Shown piece by piece: positions 8,088 through 18,296 of a stretch of 56,107 nt of DNA; the first letter of the stretch is position 1; each line of letters begins with the position of its first letter. The notes below the pieces were generated by a model. The model was not told the DNA's origin. It ran no database searches and saw only the letters and a list, made by a program, of their open reading frames with translations. Made by a program: the position numbers and the translations under genes. The stretch is from Streptomyces sp. GKU 895 (lineage in GTDB: Bacteria; Actinomycetota; Actinomycetes; Streptomycetales; Streptomycetaceae): positions 1 to 56,107 of the forward strand of contig MWJO01000048.1 in assembly GCA_002027195.1 (NCBI GenBank), read 5' to 3'.

Positions 8088-9114
8088 CCGGTCCGCCGTT
8101 GCAGCGGGTGCTCGTCACCGGTGCCACCGGACTGCACGGGGGCCATGTCGTACGGCAGCTGCTCGACGGCGGCAGCGCGGTGACGGCCGTGGTCCGGGAC
8201 CCGGAGCGGGCCCGCGCCCTGCTCCCCGGGCACGGTCAACTCAGCGTCCTCCAGGGCGACGTACGCGATCCGGGCACCCTCGCCCCGTCCCTCCCGGGAC
8301 ACACGGCGGTGATCCACACGGCCGCGTACTTCCGGGAGTACTACGCGCCGGGAGGGCACGACGCGGCGCTGCTGACGGCCACGAACGTCGACGCCGTCAC
8401 CGGACTGCTCGACGCGGCGGCCGCGGCCGGGGTGCCGGTCGTGGTGCACACCAGTTCCATCGGCACGCTCGGCACCCGTCCCGACGGCCGGCCCTCGGAC
8501 GAGGACACCCCGGAGGGCGCGGCACCCGCGCCAACGGCTACTACGCGAGCAAGCTGCGCTCGGAGGAGGCGGTCCGCGCCTTCGGCGCCGAGCGCGGGGT
8601 GCGGGTGCCGATCGTGCTCCCGGGCTGGATGTGGGGGCCGGGCGACGCCGGGCCGACCTCCGCCGGGCGGCTGTTCGCCTCGGTGGCCGAGGGCCGGCTC
8701 GGCGGTGTCCCCCGGGCGGGCAACCACGTGGTGGACGCCCGTGACGTGGCGGACGCCTGTGTCCGGGCCGCCGCCAAGGGCGAGCACGCCCGCCGCTACA
8801 TCGTGGCCGGCGAGTGGGTCCCGCTCCCCGAGGTCTGCCGGATCGCGGCCAGGGCCCTCGGGGTCGCGCCCCCGCGCGCGGTGCCGGCCCGGCTGGCGCT
8901 GCTCATGGCCGCCCTGCTGGAGACCGGCGGCCGGCTGCGCGGCAGTACGCCGACCGCCACCCGGGAGGGGGTGCGGGCCCTGCTGGAAGGAGACCGCCGC
9001 CGGGTGACCTCCGCCCGCGCCGAGCGCGAACTCGGCGTGGAGTTCCGCCCGCTGGAGCGCACCCTGCGGGACCAGGCCGACTGGTACCGCGCCCACCGCG
9101 ACGCCGTTCCCTGA
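8078..9114 (+). pseudogene. NAD-dependent epimerase/dehydratase, frameshifted
   Basis: The extended-SDR Rossmann motif VTGATGLHGG starts the protein, and HTAAYFREYY and VVHTSSIGTLG follow in frame 2. At about 8510-8530 the reading moves to frame 1, restoring NGYYASKLRSEEAVRAFG (the catalytic YxxxK), then the C-terminal substrate domain to 9114. One missing base in a GGGCGCGGC context explains it; corrected length is about 345 aa. A ScbC-type epimerase adjoins scbA in S. coelicolor, so the pairing with the overlapping afsA-like gene fits butyrolactone biosynthesis. A sequencing indel is more likely than true decay, because both halves are fully conserved. Confidence 0.85.
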
Positions 9115-9158
9115 CACCGCGAGCCCCGGGGCGGCCGGGACGTGCGGACACCACGACC

Positions 9159-9202
9159 CCGGGGCCCGGGCGGTCACGTCCCCCCGATCGTCCGGGCCCC
9201 GG
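9159..9202 (+). terminator. Hairpin after the afsA operon
   Basis: Perfect 11-bp arms, CCGGGGCCCGG (9159-9169) and CCGGGCCCCGG (9192-9202), enclose a 22-nt loop. It lies between the end of the epimerase and the next gene. There is no long T-tract, as is usual in Streptomyces terminators. Confidence 0.5.
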
Positions 9203-9238
9203 CCTGATTTCCCACCCTGCGAGGAGACCGACCCAGCC

Positions 9239-10849
9239 ATGCCCAGACCCAGCAGCGAGATCAGCAGACGGGCCCTGATGACCGGGGTGTCCGCCCTGGC
9301 CGTCGCCGAGGGCGTCCTCACCCCGACGGACGCGAGCGCGGCCTCCGCCGCCCCCTCCGTGTCCGTCGGCCCCGGTGACGCGCGGTACGCGGAGCTCGCC
9401 ACCGGCGTGAACAAGCGGTGGGCGGCCACACCCGAAGCCATCCGCCTCGTCGCCTCCACGGAACAGGTGGTGCAGGCGGTGACAGAGGCCGTCCGCGCCG
9501 GCAAGCGCGTGTCGGTGCGCAGCGGCGGCCACTGCTACGCCGACTTCGTCCACCACCCCGACACCGACGTCATCATCGACACGTCCCCGCTGAACGGGAT
9601 CGCCTACGACCCCGCCCGCAGCGCCTTCGCCATCGGCGCCGGGGCCCAACTGGGGCAGATCTACGAGGCGTTGTACAAGGGGTGGGGGGTGACGATCCCG
9701 GGCGGCGCGTGTCTGACCGTGGGGATCGGCGGGCATGCGAGCGGCGGCGGGTTCGGGCCGCTGACGCGGCGGTTCGGGCTGGTGGCGGATCACATCGAGG
9801 CCGTGGAGATGGTGGTGGTCGACGCCTCGGGGCGGGTGCGTACGGTGGTCGCCTCGCGCGCGCCCTCGGACCCGCACCGGGACCTGTGGTGGGCGACCTC
9901 GGGTGGCGGCGGCGGGAGCTTCGGCGTCATCACCCGGTACTGGTTCCGCTCCCCCGCCGCGACCGGAACCGCGCCGGGCCTCCAGCTGCCCGCGCCGCCC
10001 CGCGAGGTGCTGGTCAGCCTGGCGGAGATCCCGTGGAGCCGGCTGGACGCCCCGTCGATGGCCCGCCTGGTCCGCAACTTCGGCGCCTGGCACGTGGCCA
10101 ACGGCGCCACCTCCTCCCCGTTCGTCTCCCTCTCCGGCTATCTGCTGATGCGCCAGGGGGCGACGGGCGGCGTGGCCCTGTTCACCCAGGTCGACGGCAC
10201 GGACCCGGACGCCGACCGGCTGCTCGCGGACTACACCGCGGCCCTCGCCGCCGGCACCGGCCTCGCCGCCGCCTTCCCCTCCCGCCGCGTCCCGTGGCTG
10301 GCCTCGACGAAACTGCTCGGCACCAGCAGCCCGGTCCTGCTGTACGACCACACGCTGCGCAGCGCGGTGAAGACGGCGTGGCTGAAGGGGAGCTTCACCG
10401 ACGCCCAACTGGCCGTCATGTACCGGCACTTGACCCGCACCGACTACACGAACCCGAACGCCGTGATCTCCCTCAACGGCGGTGGCGGCCGCACCAACGA
10501 CACCGCCCCCGGCGCCACGGCGATCCCGCACCGGGACGCGGCCCTGATCGCCCTCTACGAGAACTTCTGGATCGACCGGCGCGAGGACGACAAGCACCTC
10601 ACCTGGCTCCGGGACCTGTACCGGGAGTCGTTCCAGGACACCGGCGGCGTCCCCGTCCCGAACGACCTGACCGGCGGCTGCTACGTCAACGACCCCGACC
10701 CCGACCTCTCGGACCCGGCCTGGAACACCTCGGGCGTGCCCTGGCACACCCTTTACTGGCGGTCGAACTACGCCCGTCTCCAGCAGGTCAAGGCCCGCTG
10801 GGACCCGACGGACTTCTTCCGCCACGCCCAGTCGATACGGCTCCCGTAG
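9239..10849 (+). CDS. Tat-exported FAD-linked oxidase (berberine-bridge type)
   Basis: A 536-aa BBE/GOOX-family flavoprotein. The N-terminus SRRALMTGVSALAVA with a following Ala-rich stretch is a Tat signal. The FAD domain shows RSGGHCYADF (His for 8-alpha linkage) and GGACLTVGIGGHASGGG (Cys for 6-S linkage), so bicovalent FAD is predicted. The BBE C-terminal domain ends NYARLQQVKARWDPTDFF. Family members oxidise sugars, alcohols or alkaloid-like substrates with O2. GAGGAGA lies 11 bases before the ATG. It is separated from the afsA operon by a hairpin and faces the ALDH gene with only 13 bp between stops. Confidence 0.93.
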   Translation: MPRPSSEISRRALMTGVSALAVAEGVLTPTDASAASAAPSVSVGPGDARYAELATGVNKRWAATPEAIRLVASTEQVVQAVTEAVRAGKRVSVRSGGHCYADFVHHPDTDVIIDTSPLNGIAYDPARSAFAIGAGAQLGQIYEALYKGWGVTIPGGACLTVGIGGHASGGGFGPLTRRFGLVADHIEAVEMVVVDASGRVRTVVASRAPSDPHRDLWWATSGGGGGSFGVITRYWFRSPAATGTAPGLQLPAPPREVLVSLAEIPWSRLDAPSMARLVRNFGAWHVANGATSSPFVSLSGYLLMRQGATGGVALFTQVDGTDPDADRLLADYTAALAAGTGLAAAFPSRRVPWLASTKLLGTSSPVLLYDHTLRSAVKTAWLKGSFTDAQLAVMYRHLTRTDYTNPNAVISLNGGGGRTNDTAPGATAIPHRDAALIALYENFWIDRREDDKHLTWLRDLYRESFQDTGGVPVPNDLTGGCYVNDPDPDLSDPAWNTSGVPWHTLYWRSNYARLQQVKARWDPTDFFRHAQSIRLP

Positions 10850-10862
10850 GGCGGCCGACCGC

Positions 10863-12308
10863 TCACCCGGGCCAGACGATCGCCTGCACCTCGCTGTAGG
10901 CGTGCAGCGCGTACGACCCGACGTCCCGGCCCACCCCGCTCTTCTTGAACCCGCCGAACGGCGCCTCCATGTTCCGCCCGACCGTGTTCACACCGACCCC
11001 GCCCGCCCGCAGCCGCCGGGCCACCCGGAAGGCGCGGGCGACGTCGCCGGACCAGACGTAGTCGATGAGGCCGTAGTCGGAGTCGTTGGCGAGGGCGATG
11101 CCCTCCTCCTCGTCGTCGAAGGGGACGACGGCCACGACCGGCCCGAAGATCTCCTCGCGGGCGACCCGCATCGCGTTGGTGCAGTCCGCGAGGAGGGTCG
11201 GCGCCACGTAGAAGCCGCGCTCGTACGGCGGCCGTTCGCCGCCCGCGACGACGGTGGCACCTTCCTTGCGGCCCGACTCCACGTACGACTCGACACGTTC
11301 CCGGTGCGGGGCGGAGATCACCGGTCCCACCACCGTGTCCGCCTCCCGCGGGTCCCCGACCTTCAGCCGCCCGGCGTAGCCGGCGAGCCCGTCCACCAGC
11401 CGCTCGTACACGCCCCGTTGGGCCAGCACGCGCGTCGGCGCGGTACAGATCTGCCCGCTGTAGAAGGAGAAGGTCGTCCCGATCCCGGCCACGGCCGAAG
11501 CGACGTCGGCATCGTCGAAGACGACCGCCGCCCCCTTCCCGCCCAGCTCCATCAGCTGCCGTTTCATGCCGCGCCCGCACACCTCGGCGATGCGCTGCCC
11601 GACGGCGGTGGAGCCGGTGAAGGAGACCATGTCGACGTCCGGGGAGTCCACGGCGGCCTCACCGACGTCGACCGAGCGCCCGGAGACCACGCTGAGCACG
11701 CCCGGCGGCAGCCCGGCCGCCTCCAGCGCCTCCGCCATCCGGTAGACCGACAGGGGGTCCTGCGGAGCAGGCTTCACCACCACCGTGTTGCCCATCGCGA
11801 GGGCGGGGGCGATCTTGCCGGCCGGGTTGGCCCACGGGTTGTTGTACGAGGTGATGCAGGTGACCACCCCGACGGGCTGGCGGACGGCCAGCGCCCCCAT
11901 CACCCCGGCCTTCCCCATCGGCCCGGCCTCGTTGATCTGCGGCGGGACGGCCCACTCGGCGCTCTCCACGCGCGCGTACCGCCGGAACCGGGCGATCCCG
12001 ACGCCGACCTGCATCGCCCGCGCGGTGCCGGTCGTCGCCCCGGTCTCCGCCCGGGCGAGTTCGGCGTACGGCACGAAGCGGCCGGCGATCACGTCGGCCG
12101 CCCGGGCGAGGATCGCCGCGCGCTCCTCGGGTGCCGTACGCGACCATGCCCCGAAGGCCTCGCGGGCCGCGGCGCAGGCCGCGTGCACCTGATCCCGCGA
12201 GGCCTCCGGCGCCCACCCGACGGTCTCCTCGGTGGCCGGATCGACTACGGCATAGTGCCCGCCGTCCGGCTGGGTCCACTCGCCCCCGATGAACAGCCGC
12301 TCCCTCAC
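10863..12308 (-). CDS. Aldehyde dehydrogenase
   Basis: A 481-aa NAD(P)+-dependent ALDH. Motifs include VVKPAPQDP, FTGSTAVGQRIAE, LELGGKGA (general-base Glu), GQICTAPTR (catalytic Cys), and EEIFGPVVAVVPF. The frame runs on upstream to 12410, but the GTG at 12308 overlaps the preceding amidohydrolase stop as GTGA, the usual coupled arrangement, and begins the conserved RLFIGGEW segment. It is the last gene of a minus-strand operon (luciferase-like oxidoreductase, D-aminoacylase-type amidohydrolase, ALDH) and probably converts a released aldehyde to the acid. The substrate is unknown. Confidence 0.94.
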   Translation of the reverse strand: MRERLFIGGEWTQPDGGHYAVVDPATEETVGWAPEASRDQVHAACAAAREAFGAWSRTAPEERAAILARAADVIAGRFVPYAELARAETGATTGTARAMQVGVGIARFRRYARVESAEWAVPPQINEAGPMGKAGVMGALAVRQPVGVVTCITSYNNPWANPAGKIAPALAMGNTVVVKPAPQDPLSVYRMAEALEAAGLPPGVLSVVSGRSVDVGEAAVDSPDVDMVSFTGSTAVGQRIAEVCGRGMKRQLMELGGKGAAVVFDDADVASAVAGIGTTFSFYSGQICTAPTRVLAQRGVYERLVDGLAGYAGRLKVGDPREADTVVGPVISAPHRERVESYVESGRKEGATVVAGGERPPYERGFYVAPTLLADCTNAMRVAREEIFGPVVAVVPFDDEEEGIALANDSDYGLIDYVWSGDVARAFRVARRLRAGGVGVNTVGRNMEAPFGGFKKSGVGRDVGSYALHAYSEVQAIVWPG

Positions 12309-14025
12309 CGGGTGCTCACCGTCCGGGTGTCTCGCCCCGAGCGCAGCACCTTCCCGGGCACCGCCCCGCTCACCGCGTCGTCGCGGATCGCCTCGACCCC
12401 GTTGACCCACACGGCCCGGACCCCGAGCGCCTTGGAGTCCAGCCGCGGGCTGTCACCCGGCAGGTCGTGCACCAGGGTGGCCGTACCCGCGCCGATCCGC
12501 TCCGGGTCGAAGAGCACGAGGTCGGCATGCCAGCCCTCCCGGATCTGTCCCCGCTCGCGCAGCCCGAAGAGCCGCGCCGGGTCGTCGGTCAGCATCTTCA
12601 CCGCCTGCTCCAGCGTGGCGAGCTTCCGCCCGCGCAGACAGTCCCCGAGGAACCGGGTGGTGTACGGCGCCCCGCACATCCGGTCCAGGTGCGCCCCCGC
12701 GTCCGAGCCGCCGAGCAGCACGTCCTCGTGCTGCCAGGTCTCGGCGCGCAGCGCCCAGGAGGCGGGGTCGTTGTCGCTGGGCATGGGCCACAGGACGGTA
12801 CGGAGCTGGTCTGCCGCGCAGATCTCGACCAGACACTGGAACGGGTCCTGCCCCCGCTCCTCCGCGATGTCCCGCACGACCCGTCCGCTGAGCCCGTGGT
12901 TCGCCTCGCTGTAGGTGTCGCCGATGACGTACCGCCCGAAGTTCGCCAGCCGCCGGAAGACGCCGGCCTCCTTGGACCGGGCGCGCTCCAGCATCCCGGC
13001 CCGTACGTCCGGGTCACGGAGCTTCTCGATCCGCTCGGGCACGGGCAGGCCGAGGATCGGCCCCCAGCCCGGGATGAGGTTGAGCGCGCAGAACGTCCCC
13101 AGGGACATGTTCATCGGCGTGAGGATCGGCATGGTGAGGGCGACGATCCGCCCGCCCGCCTTCCGCGCCTGCTCGCCGGCGAACAGCTGGCGCGGGACGC
13201 GTTCGGGGACGGCGGCGTCGATGGTGAGCACGTTCCAGTTCAGCGGCCGCCCCGCCGCCGCGCTCATCTCCACGAACAGCTCGATCTCGGCGTCGCTGAA
13301 CTGGTCGAGACACCCGGCGACGATGGCCTCGATCTGCGTCCCTTCGTGCTCGCCGACCGCCTTGGAAAGCGCGACGAGTTCGGCGGGCAGGGCATGCCGG
13401 GAGGCGACGGGTTTCCCGTCCCCGTCCGAGTGGGTGGTCGACTGGGTGGTGGAGAGCCCCCAGGCCCCGGCGTCCATGGCCTCGTGGAACAACCGCAACA
13501 TGGTGTCGAGTTGCTCACCACTTGGCTGCCCACCGATGGCCTCCGCCCCCATCACGTACCGCCGCAGCGCACAGTGCCCCACCATGAAACCGGCGTTGAC
13601 GGCGATCCGCCCTTCGAGAGCGTCGAGATACTCCCCGAACGACTCCCAGCTCCAGGGCGCCCCCTCCTCCAGCGCGACCAGGGACATGCCCTCGACCTTG
13701 GACATCATGCGCCGGGTGTAGTCGGCGTCCTCCGCCCGCAAGGGCGCCAGCGTGAACCCGCAGTTGCCGGCGGCGACGGTGGTGACACCGTGGTTGAGCG
13801 AGGGCGTGGCGTACGGGTCCCAGAACAGCTGGGCGTCGTAGTGGGTGTGGGGGTCGACGAACCCGGGGGCGAGGACGAGGCCGGATGCGTCCTCGCTGCT
13901 ACGGGCTTCCTCGCTGACGCTGCCGACGACGGCGATACGCCCGTCACGAATACCGACGTCGGCGGTGAATGCGGGCGCCCGGTGCCATCGACAACGGTCG
14001 CCCTTTTGATGAGGTGATCGAGCAT
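12305..14025 (-). pseudogene. N-acyl-D-amino-acid deacylase-type amidohydrolase, frameshifted
   Basis: About 573 aa when corrected. The true start is the ATG at 14025 (MLDHLIKRATVVDGTG), with a GAAGGGGG ribosome site. After some 18 codons, at about 13970-13985, a base is missing and the frame changes, giving FTADVGIRDGRIAVVG, the metal-binding DPHTHYDAQLFWD and GNCGFT, then a continuous frame to 12305. The family hydrolyses N-acyl-D-amino acids or related amides and uses Zn. Its stop overlaps the ALDH start. A single lost G or C in a GC-rich stretch is the simplest explanation. The Streptomyces repeat at 14064 separates it from the upstream oxidoreductase gene. Confidence 0.85.
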
Positions 14026-14063
14026 GGGTGCCCCCTTCAACTCGGGCTGGGTGGAGGGCCTTT

Positions 14064-14110
14064 AGGGGCGCGGGGAACTGCGCGACCAGCCACAGACAAC
14101 CCGCACCCGC
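14064..14110. repeat. Dispersed GC-rich repeat, copy 1
   Basis: Starts AGGGGCGCGGGGAACTGCGC and continues GACCAGCCACAGACAACC. It is matched at 51694 and 55783 in the same orientation. I recognise it as a short interspersed repeat frequent in Streptomyces intergenic DNA. Here it lies between the luciferase-like and deacylase genes. Confidence 0.7.
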
Positions 14111-14119
14111 CGTACAACC

Positions 14120-15237
14120 TCAGACAGCCCCTCGGAACCGCGTCGTCCGATGCACAGGATCCGTGTCGATCTTCGGAATCACGTGCTCCCCGATCAACCG
14201 GATCGTCTGCAACGTCTCCTCCTTCGGCACCCCCACCGGCAGCCCGAAGCTCAGCTGATCGGCTCCCGCCTGCTCCCACCGCTTGCACTGCGTGAGCACC
14301 TCGTCCGGATCCCCGCAGATCAGCAGCTCCTCCTCGATGAGCAGCTCCACGAACTCCGGCGTGTACTCCGGCAGCGTCTCCGGCCACTCCGGGAACCCCT
14401 CGGGCCGCGGGAACGTGTCGTGGTACCGGAAGACCAGCGAAGGCAGATAGTGCAGCCCGCCGTTCACCGCGATCTCGATCGCCTCGGCATGCGTGGGCGC
14501 GCAGATCGCGGTCGTCGTCACCATCACGTTGTCGTTGACGAAGTCCCCGACCGGCTCGGCGTTCACGACGGAGTTCTTGTACTGCTCCAGGACCCACTCC
14601 ATGTCGGACACCTTCTGGATGCTGAACCCCAGCACCCCGAGCCCCTTCTTCGCCGCCATGGCGTACGACGGCGCGACCCCGCCGCGTACCACATCGCCGG
14701 GTGCGACTTCCCGTACGGCTTCGGCAGCACCTTGCGCGGCGGCAGCTGCCAGTGCTTGCCCTGGAAGCCGACGTACTCGTCCTGGAGCCACATCTTGGGG
14801 AACTCGGCGATGGTCTCTTCCCAGATCTCCTTGGTGTAGTTCATGTCGGTGACGCCCGGTATGAACCCGAGGATCTCGTGCGACCCGGCCCCGCGCCCGG
14901 ACCCGAACTCGAAGCGCCCCTCGGAGAGATGGTCGAGCATGGCGACCTTCTCGGCGACCTTCACGGGGTGGTTGACCTGGGCGAGCGGGTTGAAGATCCC
15001 GGACCCCAGGTGAATCCGTTCCGTCGCGTGCGCGAGATACCCGAGGAAGACGTCGTTCGCGGACAGATGCGAATACTCCTCCAGGAAGTGGTGCTCGGAG
15101 GCCCAGGCGTACTTGAAGCCGGACTTGTCCGCCTGGATGACGTACTCGGTCTCCTCCATCAGCGCCTTGTGCTCGGCGAGCGGATCGGTCTCGGCGCGCT
15201 TACCCACGTACCCCTGTACAAAGAGCCCGAATTCCAA
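14120..15237 (-). pseudogene. LLM-class (luciferase-like) flavin oxidoreductase, frameshifted
   Basis: About 372 aa when corrected. The first part (MEFGLFVQGYVGKRAE, ASEHHFLEEYSHLSAN, GSGRGAGSHEILGF) is the bacterial-luciferase TIM barrel. Near 14680 the frame changes by one missing base, and APSYAMAAKKGLGVLGF onwards continues to 14120. The start appears to be TTG at 15237, with no strong ribosome site. These enzymes use reduced FMN or F420 for monooxygenation or Baeyer-Villiger chemistry. Two copies of the regional operator lie 48-92 bp upstream, overlapping the end of the preceding SDR gene. It probably heads the operon that includes the deacylase and ALDH. Confidence 0.85.
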
Positions 15238-15284
15238 GGCGGTTCACCGTCCCACGTCCAGTTGGGTCTGCTGAGTGCTACGAC

Positions 15285-15329
15285 TTTCTGACGTACCGTC
15301 AGAAACGTCAATACCTGACGGCCAGTCAG
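15285..15329. promoter_or_regulatory. Paired regional operators before the LLM gene
   Basis: Site one (15285-15305) is a perfect 9-3-9 palindrome with half-site TTTCTGACG. Site two (15315-15329) is CTGACGGCCAGTCAG. Their centres are 27 bp apart, as at 23518-23559. The SDR stop codon lies within site two. These are the best examples of the CTGACG-N3-CGTCAG operator repeated across the window. Confidence 0.75.
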
Positions 15330-16094
15330 ACGACACTGACCCCCGCCAGCCACCCCCCGTCGATCACGAACGGCTGCCCGGTGATGTACGACGAGTCCTC
15401 GCACGTCAGGAACAGCGCGAGCCGCGCCACCTCCTCCGGCCGCGATCCGCCCGAGCGGCACGAGCTTGCGGTACAGCTGGTCGAGGGCCCGGCTCATCCC
15501 CTCCACGTCGGCCCCGGGGTCCAGTTGGGCCGGGTTGGACATGGCGGTGTCGATGGCGCCGGGGCACAGGGCGTTCACGCGGATGCCCCGGCCGGCGAGT
15601 TCCAGGGCGGCGACCCGGGTGAGACCGAGGACGGCGTGCTTGCTGGCGGCGTAGCTGCCGACGGCGGCCATGCCGGTCACGCCCGTGTAGGAGGCGGTGT
15701 TGACGATGGTGCCGCCGTCCTCCATGACCGGGGCGACGGTCTTGATACCGAGGAAGCAGCCGACCTGGTTGACCCGCACGACCTGCATGAACTCGTCGAG
15801 GGGCGTGTCGACGAGGGAGTTGAAGCGCAGGACGCCGGCGTTGTTGACGAGGCCGTCGACGCGGCCGAAGGCGTTCTTGACGACGTTCACGGCGTCCCGC
15901 CACTGCTCCTCGTCGCCGACGTCGAGATGGACGTACCGCGCCCCGATGTCCCGCGCGAGCGCCTCCCCCGGTTCGTCGAGGACGTCGGCGAGGACGACCT
16001 GCGCCCCTTCCTCCCTGAACAGCCGCGCCTCCTGCTCCCCTTGTCCGCGTGCCGCGCCGGTGACGATGACGACGCGTCCGTCCAGCTTGCCCAT
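15326..16094 (-). pseudogene. SDR-family oxidoreductase, frameshifted near the C-terminus
   Basis: About 256 aa when corrected. It begins MGKLDGRVVIVTGAARGQG (cofactor motif), with GAGGAGA six bases before the ATG. NNAG, the Ser in NTASYTG and YAASK (catalytic Tyr/Lys) follow. After YRKLVPLGRI, around 15450, the frame shifts (two bases lost or one gained), restoring RPEEVARLALFLTCEDSSYI and the family C-terminus TGQPFVIDGGW to a TGA at 15326-15328. It is the third gene of the amidohydrolase-LLM-SDR operon, 11 bp after the LLM stop. The likely reaction is oxidation of a hydroxyl or hydroxyacyl-CoA intermediate. Confidence 0.86.
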
Positions 16095-16105
16095 CCGGCA
16101 TCTCC

Positions 16106-17023
16106 TCAGAGGTGGGGCGCCACTTCGGTCCCGAAGGCCGCCATCTGGTCGGTGAGTTCGGTACGGCCGCGGCTGCGGAACCGCACCTGGATCTGGTGCA
16201 CGCCCATCGCGCGATAGGCCCGCAGGGACTCGGCGAGCGCCTCCGGGGAGCCGGTGAGCGTGCGGCGGCCCACATCCCACCCCGGACGCCCGATGTAGAG
16301 GGGCTCGACGATGGCGCCGACGGTCAGCGGCGCCTCGACGCCCGCCTCCTCGCGGATCCGCGTCAGCTCGGCGATCTGCGCGGGCAGCCGGTCCCGCGGG
16401 TCGCCCTGCGGCAGCCAGCCGTCCCCCTTGAGCGCGGCCCGCCGGACAGCGGCGGGCGAGGACCCGCCGACCCACAGCGGAACGCGCGCCTGGGCGGGCC
16501 GCGGCCGCTGCCCCAGCCCCTGGAAGTCGTAGAACTTCCCGTGGTGCTCGGGAAACTCCTCGGGCCCCAGCGCGACCCGCAGCGCGTCCACACACTCGTC
16601 GAGCAGCGCCCCCCGCTGCCGGAAGTCCAGCCCCAGGACCTCGAACTCCTCCGCCACGTGCCCGGCCCCGACCCCGAGAATCAGCCGCCCCCCGCTGAGG
16701 TGATCGACGGTGGCGTACTGCTTGGCACTGAGCAGCGGATGCCGCAGCCCCACGACGGCGACATGACTGAGCAGCCGGATGCGCTCGGTGACGGCGGCCA
16801 GATGGGCGAGGGTGGCGACCGGGTCGTACCAGACCGTGCTCATCGCGGCGGCGAGCCTGCGCGGGATGGCGACATGGTCGCAGCTCGCGACGTAGGCGAA
16901 CCCGGCGTCCTCCGCGGCCCGCGCCACGGCGACCAGATCCGCCGGCCCGGCCGCGGCCTCCCAGGGCTCGGTGTAGATCGTGCTCTGGGACTGGACGGGG
17001 AGCTGGATGCCGTACTCGATCAC
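16106..17023 (-). CDS. LLM-class F420-dependent-type oxidoreductase
   Basis: A 305-aa luciferase-like TIM barrel, starting VIEYGIQLPVQSQ at a GTG that overlaps the upstream amidohydrolase stop (GTGA). Motifs typical of the F420-dependent actinobacterial group are ASCDHVAIPRR, LSGGRLILGVGAGH and PLWVGGSSPAAVRRAA. It is coupled to the amidohydrolase and followed 11 bp later by an SDR. Expected to catalyse hydride transfer or monooxygenation using F420H2 or FMNH2; the cofactor cannot be proven from sequence alone. The long frame extending upstream is a shadow of the amidohydrolase. Confidence 0.92.
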   Translation of the reverse strand: MIEYGIQLPVQSQSTIYTEPWEAAAGPADLVAVARAAEDAGFAYVASCDHVAIPRRLAAAMSTVWYDPVATLAHLAAVTERIRLLSHVAVVGLRHPLLSAKQYATVDHLSGGRLILGVGAGHVAEEFEVLGLDFRQRGALLDECVDALRVALGPEEFPEHHGKFYDFQGLGQRPRPAQARVPLWVGGSSPAAVRRAALKGDGWLPQGDPRDRLPAQIAELTRIREEAGVEAPLTVGAIVEPLYIGRPGWDVGRRTLTGSPEALAESLRAYRAMGVHQIQVRFRSRGRTELTDQMAAFGTEVAPHL

Positions 17024-18260
17024 CGGGGGCCGTCCCACAGTCCGTCGGGGGTCAGCCCGAGCAGGTCGATGGCGTTGCCGCGGACGATGCGTTCGATGGC
17101 GTCCGGGTCCAGGTGGCCCATCTGGGCCTCGCCGACCTCCCTCGACTTCGGCCAGGTGGAGTCGGAGTGGGGGTAGTCGGTCTCGTAGAGGACGTTGGCG
17201 AGGCCGATCGCGTCGAGGTTCCTGAGGCCGAAGGCGTCGTCGAAGAAGCAGCCGTAGACGTGGTCGGCGAAGAGTTCGGACGGCGGCCGGTGGACCTTGT
17301 CCGCGACGCCGCCCCAGCCGCGGTTCTCCTCCCAGACGACGTCGGCGCGTTCGAGGATGTACGGGATCCAGCCGATCTGCCCTTCCGCGTACATCACCTT
17401 CAGACCCGGGAAGCGTTCGAACTTGCCGCTCATCAGCCAGTCGACCATCGAGAAGCAGCAGTTGGCGAAGGTGATGGTGGAGCCGACGGCGGGCGGGGCG
17501 TCGGCGGAGGTGGAGGGCATCCGGCTGGAGGAGCCGATGTGCATGGCGATGACGGTGCCGGTCTCGTCGCACGCGGCGAGGAAGGGGTCCCAGGCGTCGG
17601 TGTGGACGGAGGGCAGGCCGAGGTGCGGGGGTATCTCGGAGAAGGCGACGGCACGGACGCCCTTCGCCGCCATGCGGCGGACCTCGGCGGCGGCCAGTTC
17701 GGCGTCCCAGAGCGGGATGAGGGTGAGGGGGATGAGCCGGCCGTGGGCGGCGGGGCCGCACCACTCCTCCACCATCCAGTCGTTGTACGCCTGGATGCAC
17801 AGCAGCCCCAGCTCGTGGTCCGCGGCCTCGGTGAAGGTCTGGCCGCAGAAGCGCGGGAAGGTGGGGAAGCACAGGGCGGACTGGACGTGGTTGACGTCCA
17901 TGTCGGCGAGGCGGGACGGGACGTCGTACGACCCCTGCCGCATCTGCTCGTAGGTGATGATCTCCAGCTTGATCTCGTCCCTGCTGAAGCCGACGGCGGT
18001 GTCGAGGCGGGTGAGCGGCCGGTGCAGGTCCTCGTACACCCACCAGTCGCCGATCGGGCCGTCGCTCTGGCCGGGGGTGCCCATGACGGGCCTGAACCGG
18101 CGCCCAGGAAGGTCATTTCCTTCAGCGGGGCGCGGACCACGCGGGGACCGACGTCCAGGTACTTCTTCGGAAGCCGGTTCTGCCAGACGTCGGCGGGCTC
18201 AACGGTGTGGTCGTCGACGGAGATGATCAACGGGAAGGTGGTTCCGGTGGCGGTCTCCAT
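17020..18260 (-). pseudogene. Amidohydrolase-2 (PF04909-type) hydrolase, frameshifted
   Basis: About 413 aa when corrected. The N-terminal part (METATGTTFPLIISVDDHTVEP, metal-binding DDH, then LKEMTFLGAG) is in one frame; near 18095-18103 one base is missing and DWWVYEDLHRPLTRLD onwards continues in another frame to 17020. Metal/catalytic segments are AMHIGSSSRMPS and ETDYPHSDSTWP. The family includes hydrolases and non-oxidative decarboxylases, often in CoA-dependent catabolic clusters. The ATG at 18260 has no Shine-Dalgarno, and an operator lies 22 bp upstream. A GTG at 18269 is an alternative start. It heads an operon with LLM and SDR genes. Confidence 0.86.
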
Positions 18261-18281
18261 GGGGGCCACGGTAGCGCTGAT

Positions 18282-18296
18282 CTGACGACCCGTCAG
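18282..18296. promoter_or_regulatory. Regional operator before the amidohydrolase operon
   Basis: CTGACG-ACC-CGTCAG, a perfect 6-3-6 palindrome, 22 bp upstream of the ATG at 18260. It matches the operator found at seven other promoters in the window. Confidence 0.72.

Noticed and set aside
8078..9114. Programmed frameshifting in the epimerase and other broken genes
   Set aside because: No slippery heptamer with a downstream structure was evident, the shifts go in different directions, and they are spread over unrelated families, so sequencing error fits better.
15159..16595. A long frame spanning an LLM shadow, the SDR and the next LLM gene
   Set aside because: Only the SDR part has protein-family features in this frame; the rest is a high-GC open shadow extended by the SDR frameshift.
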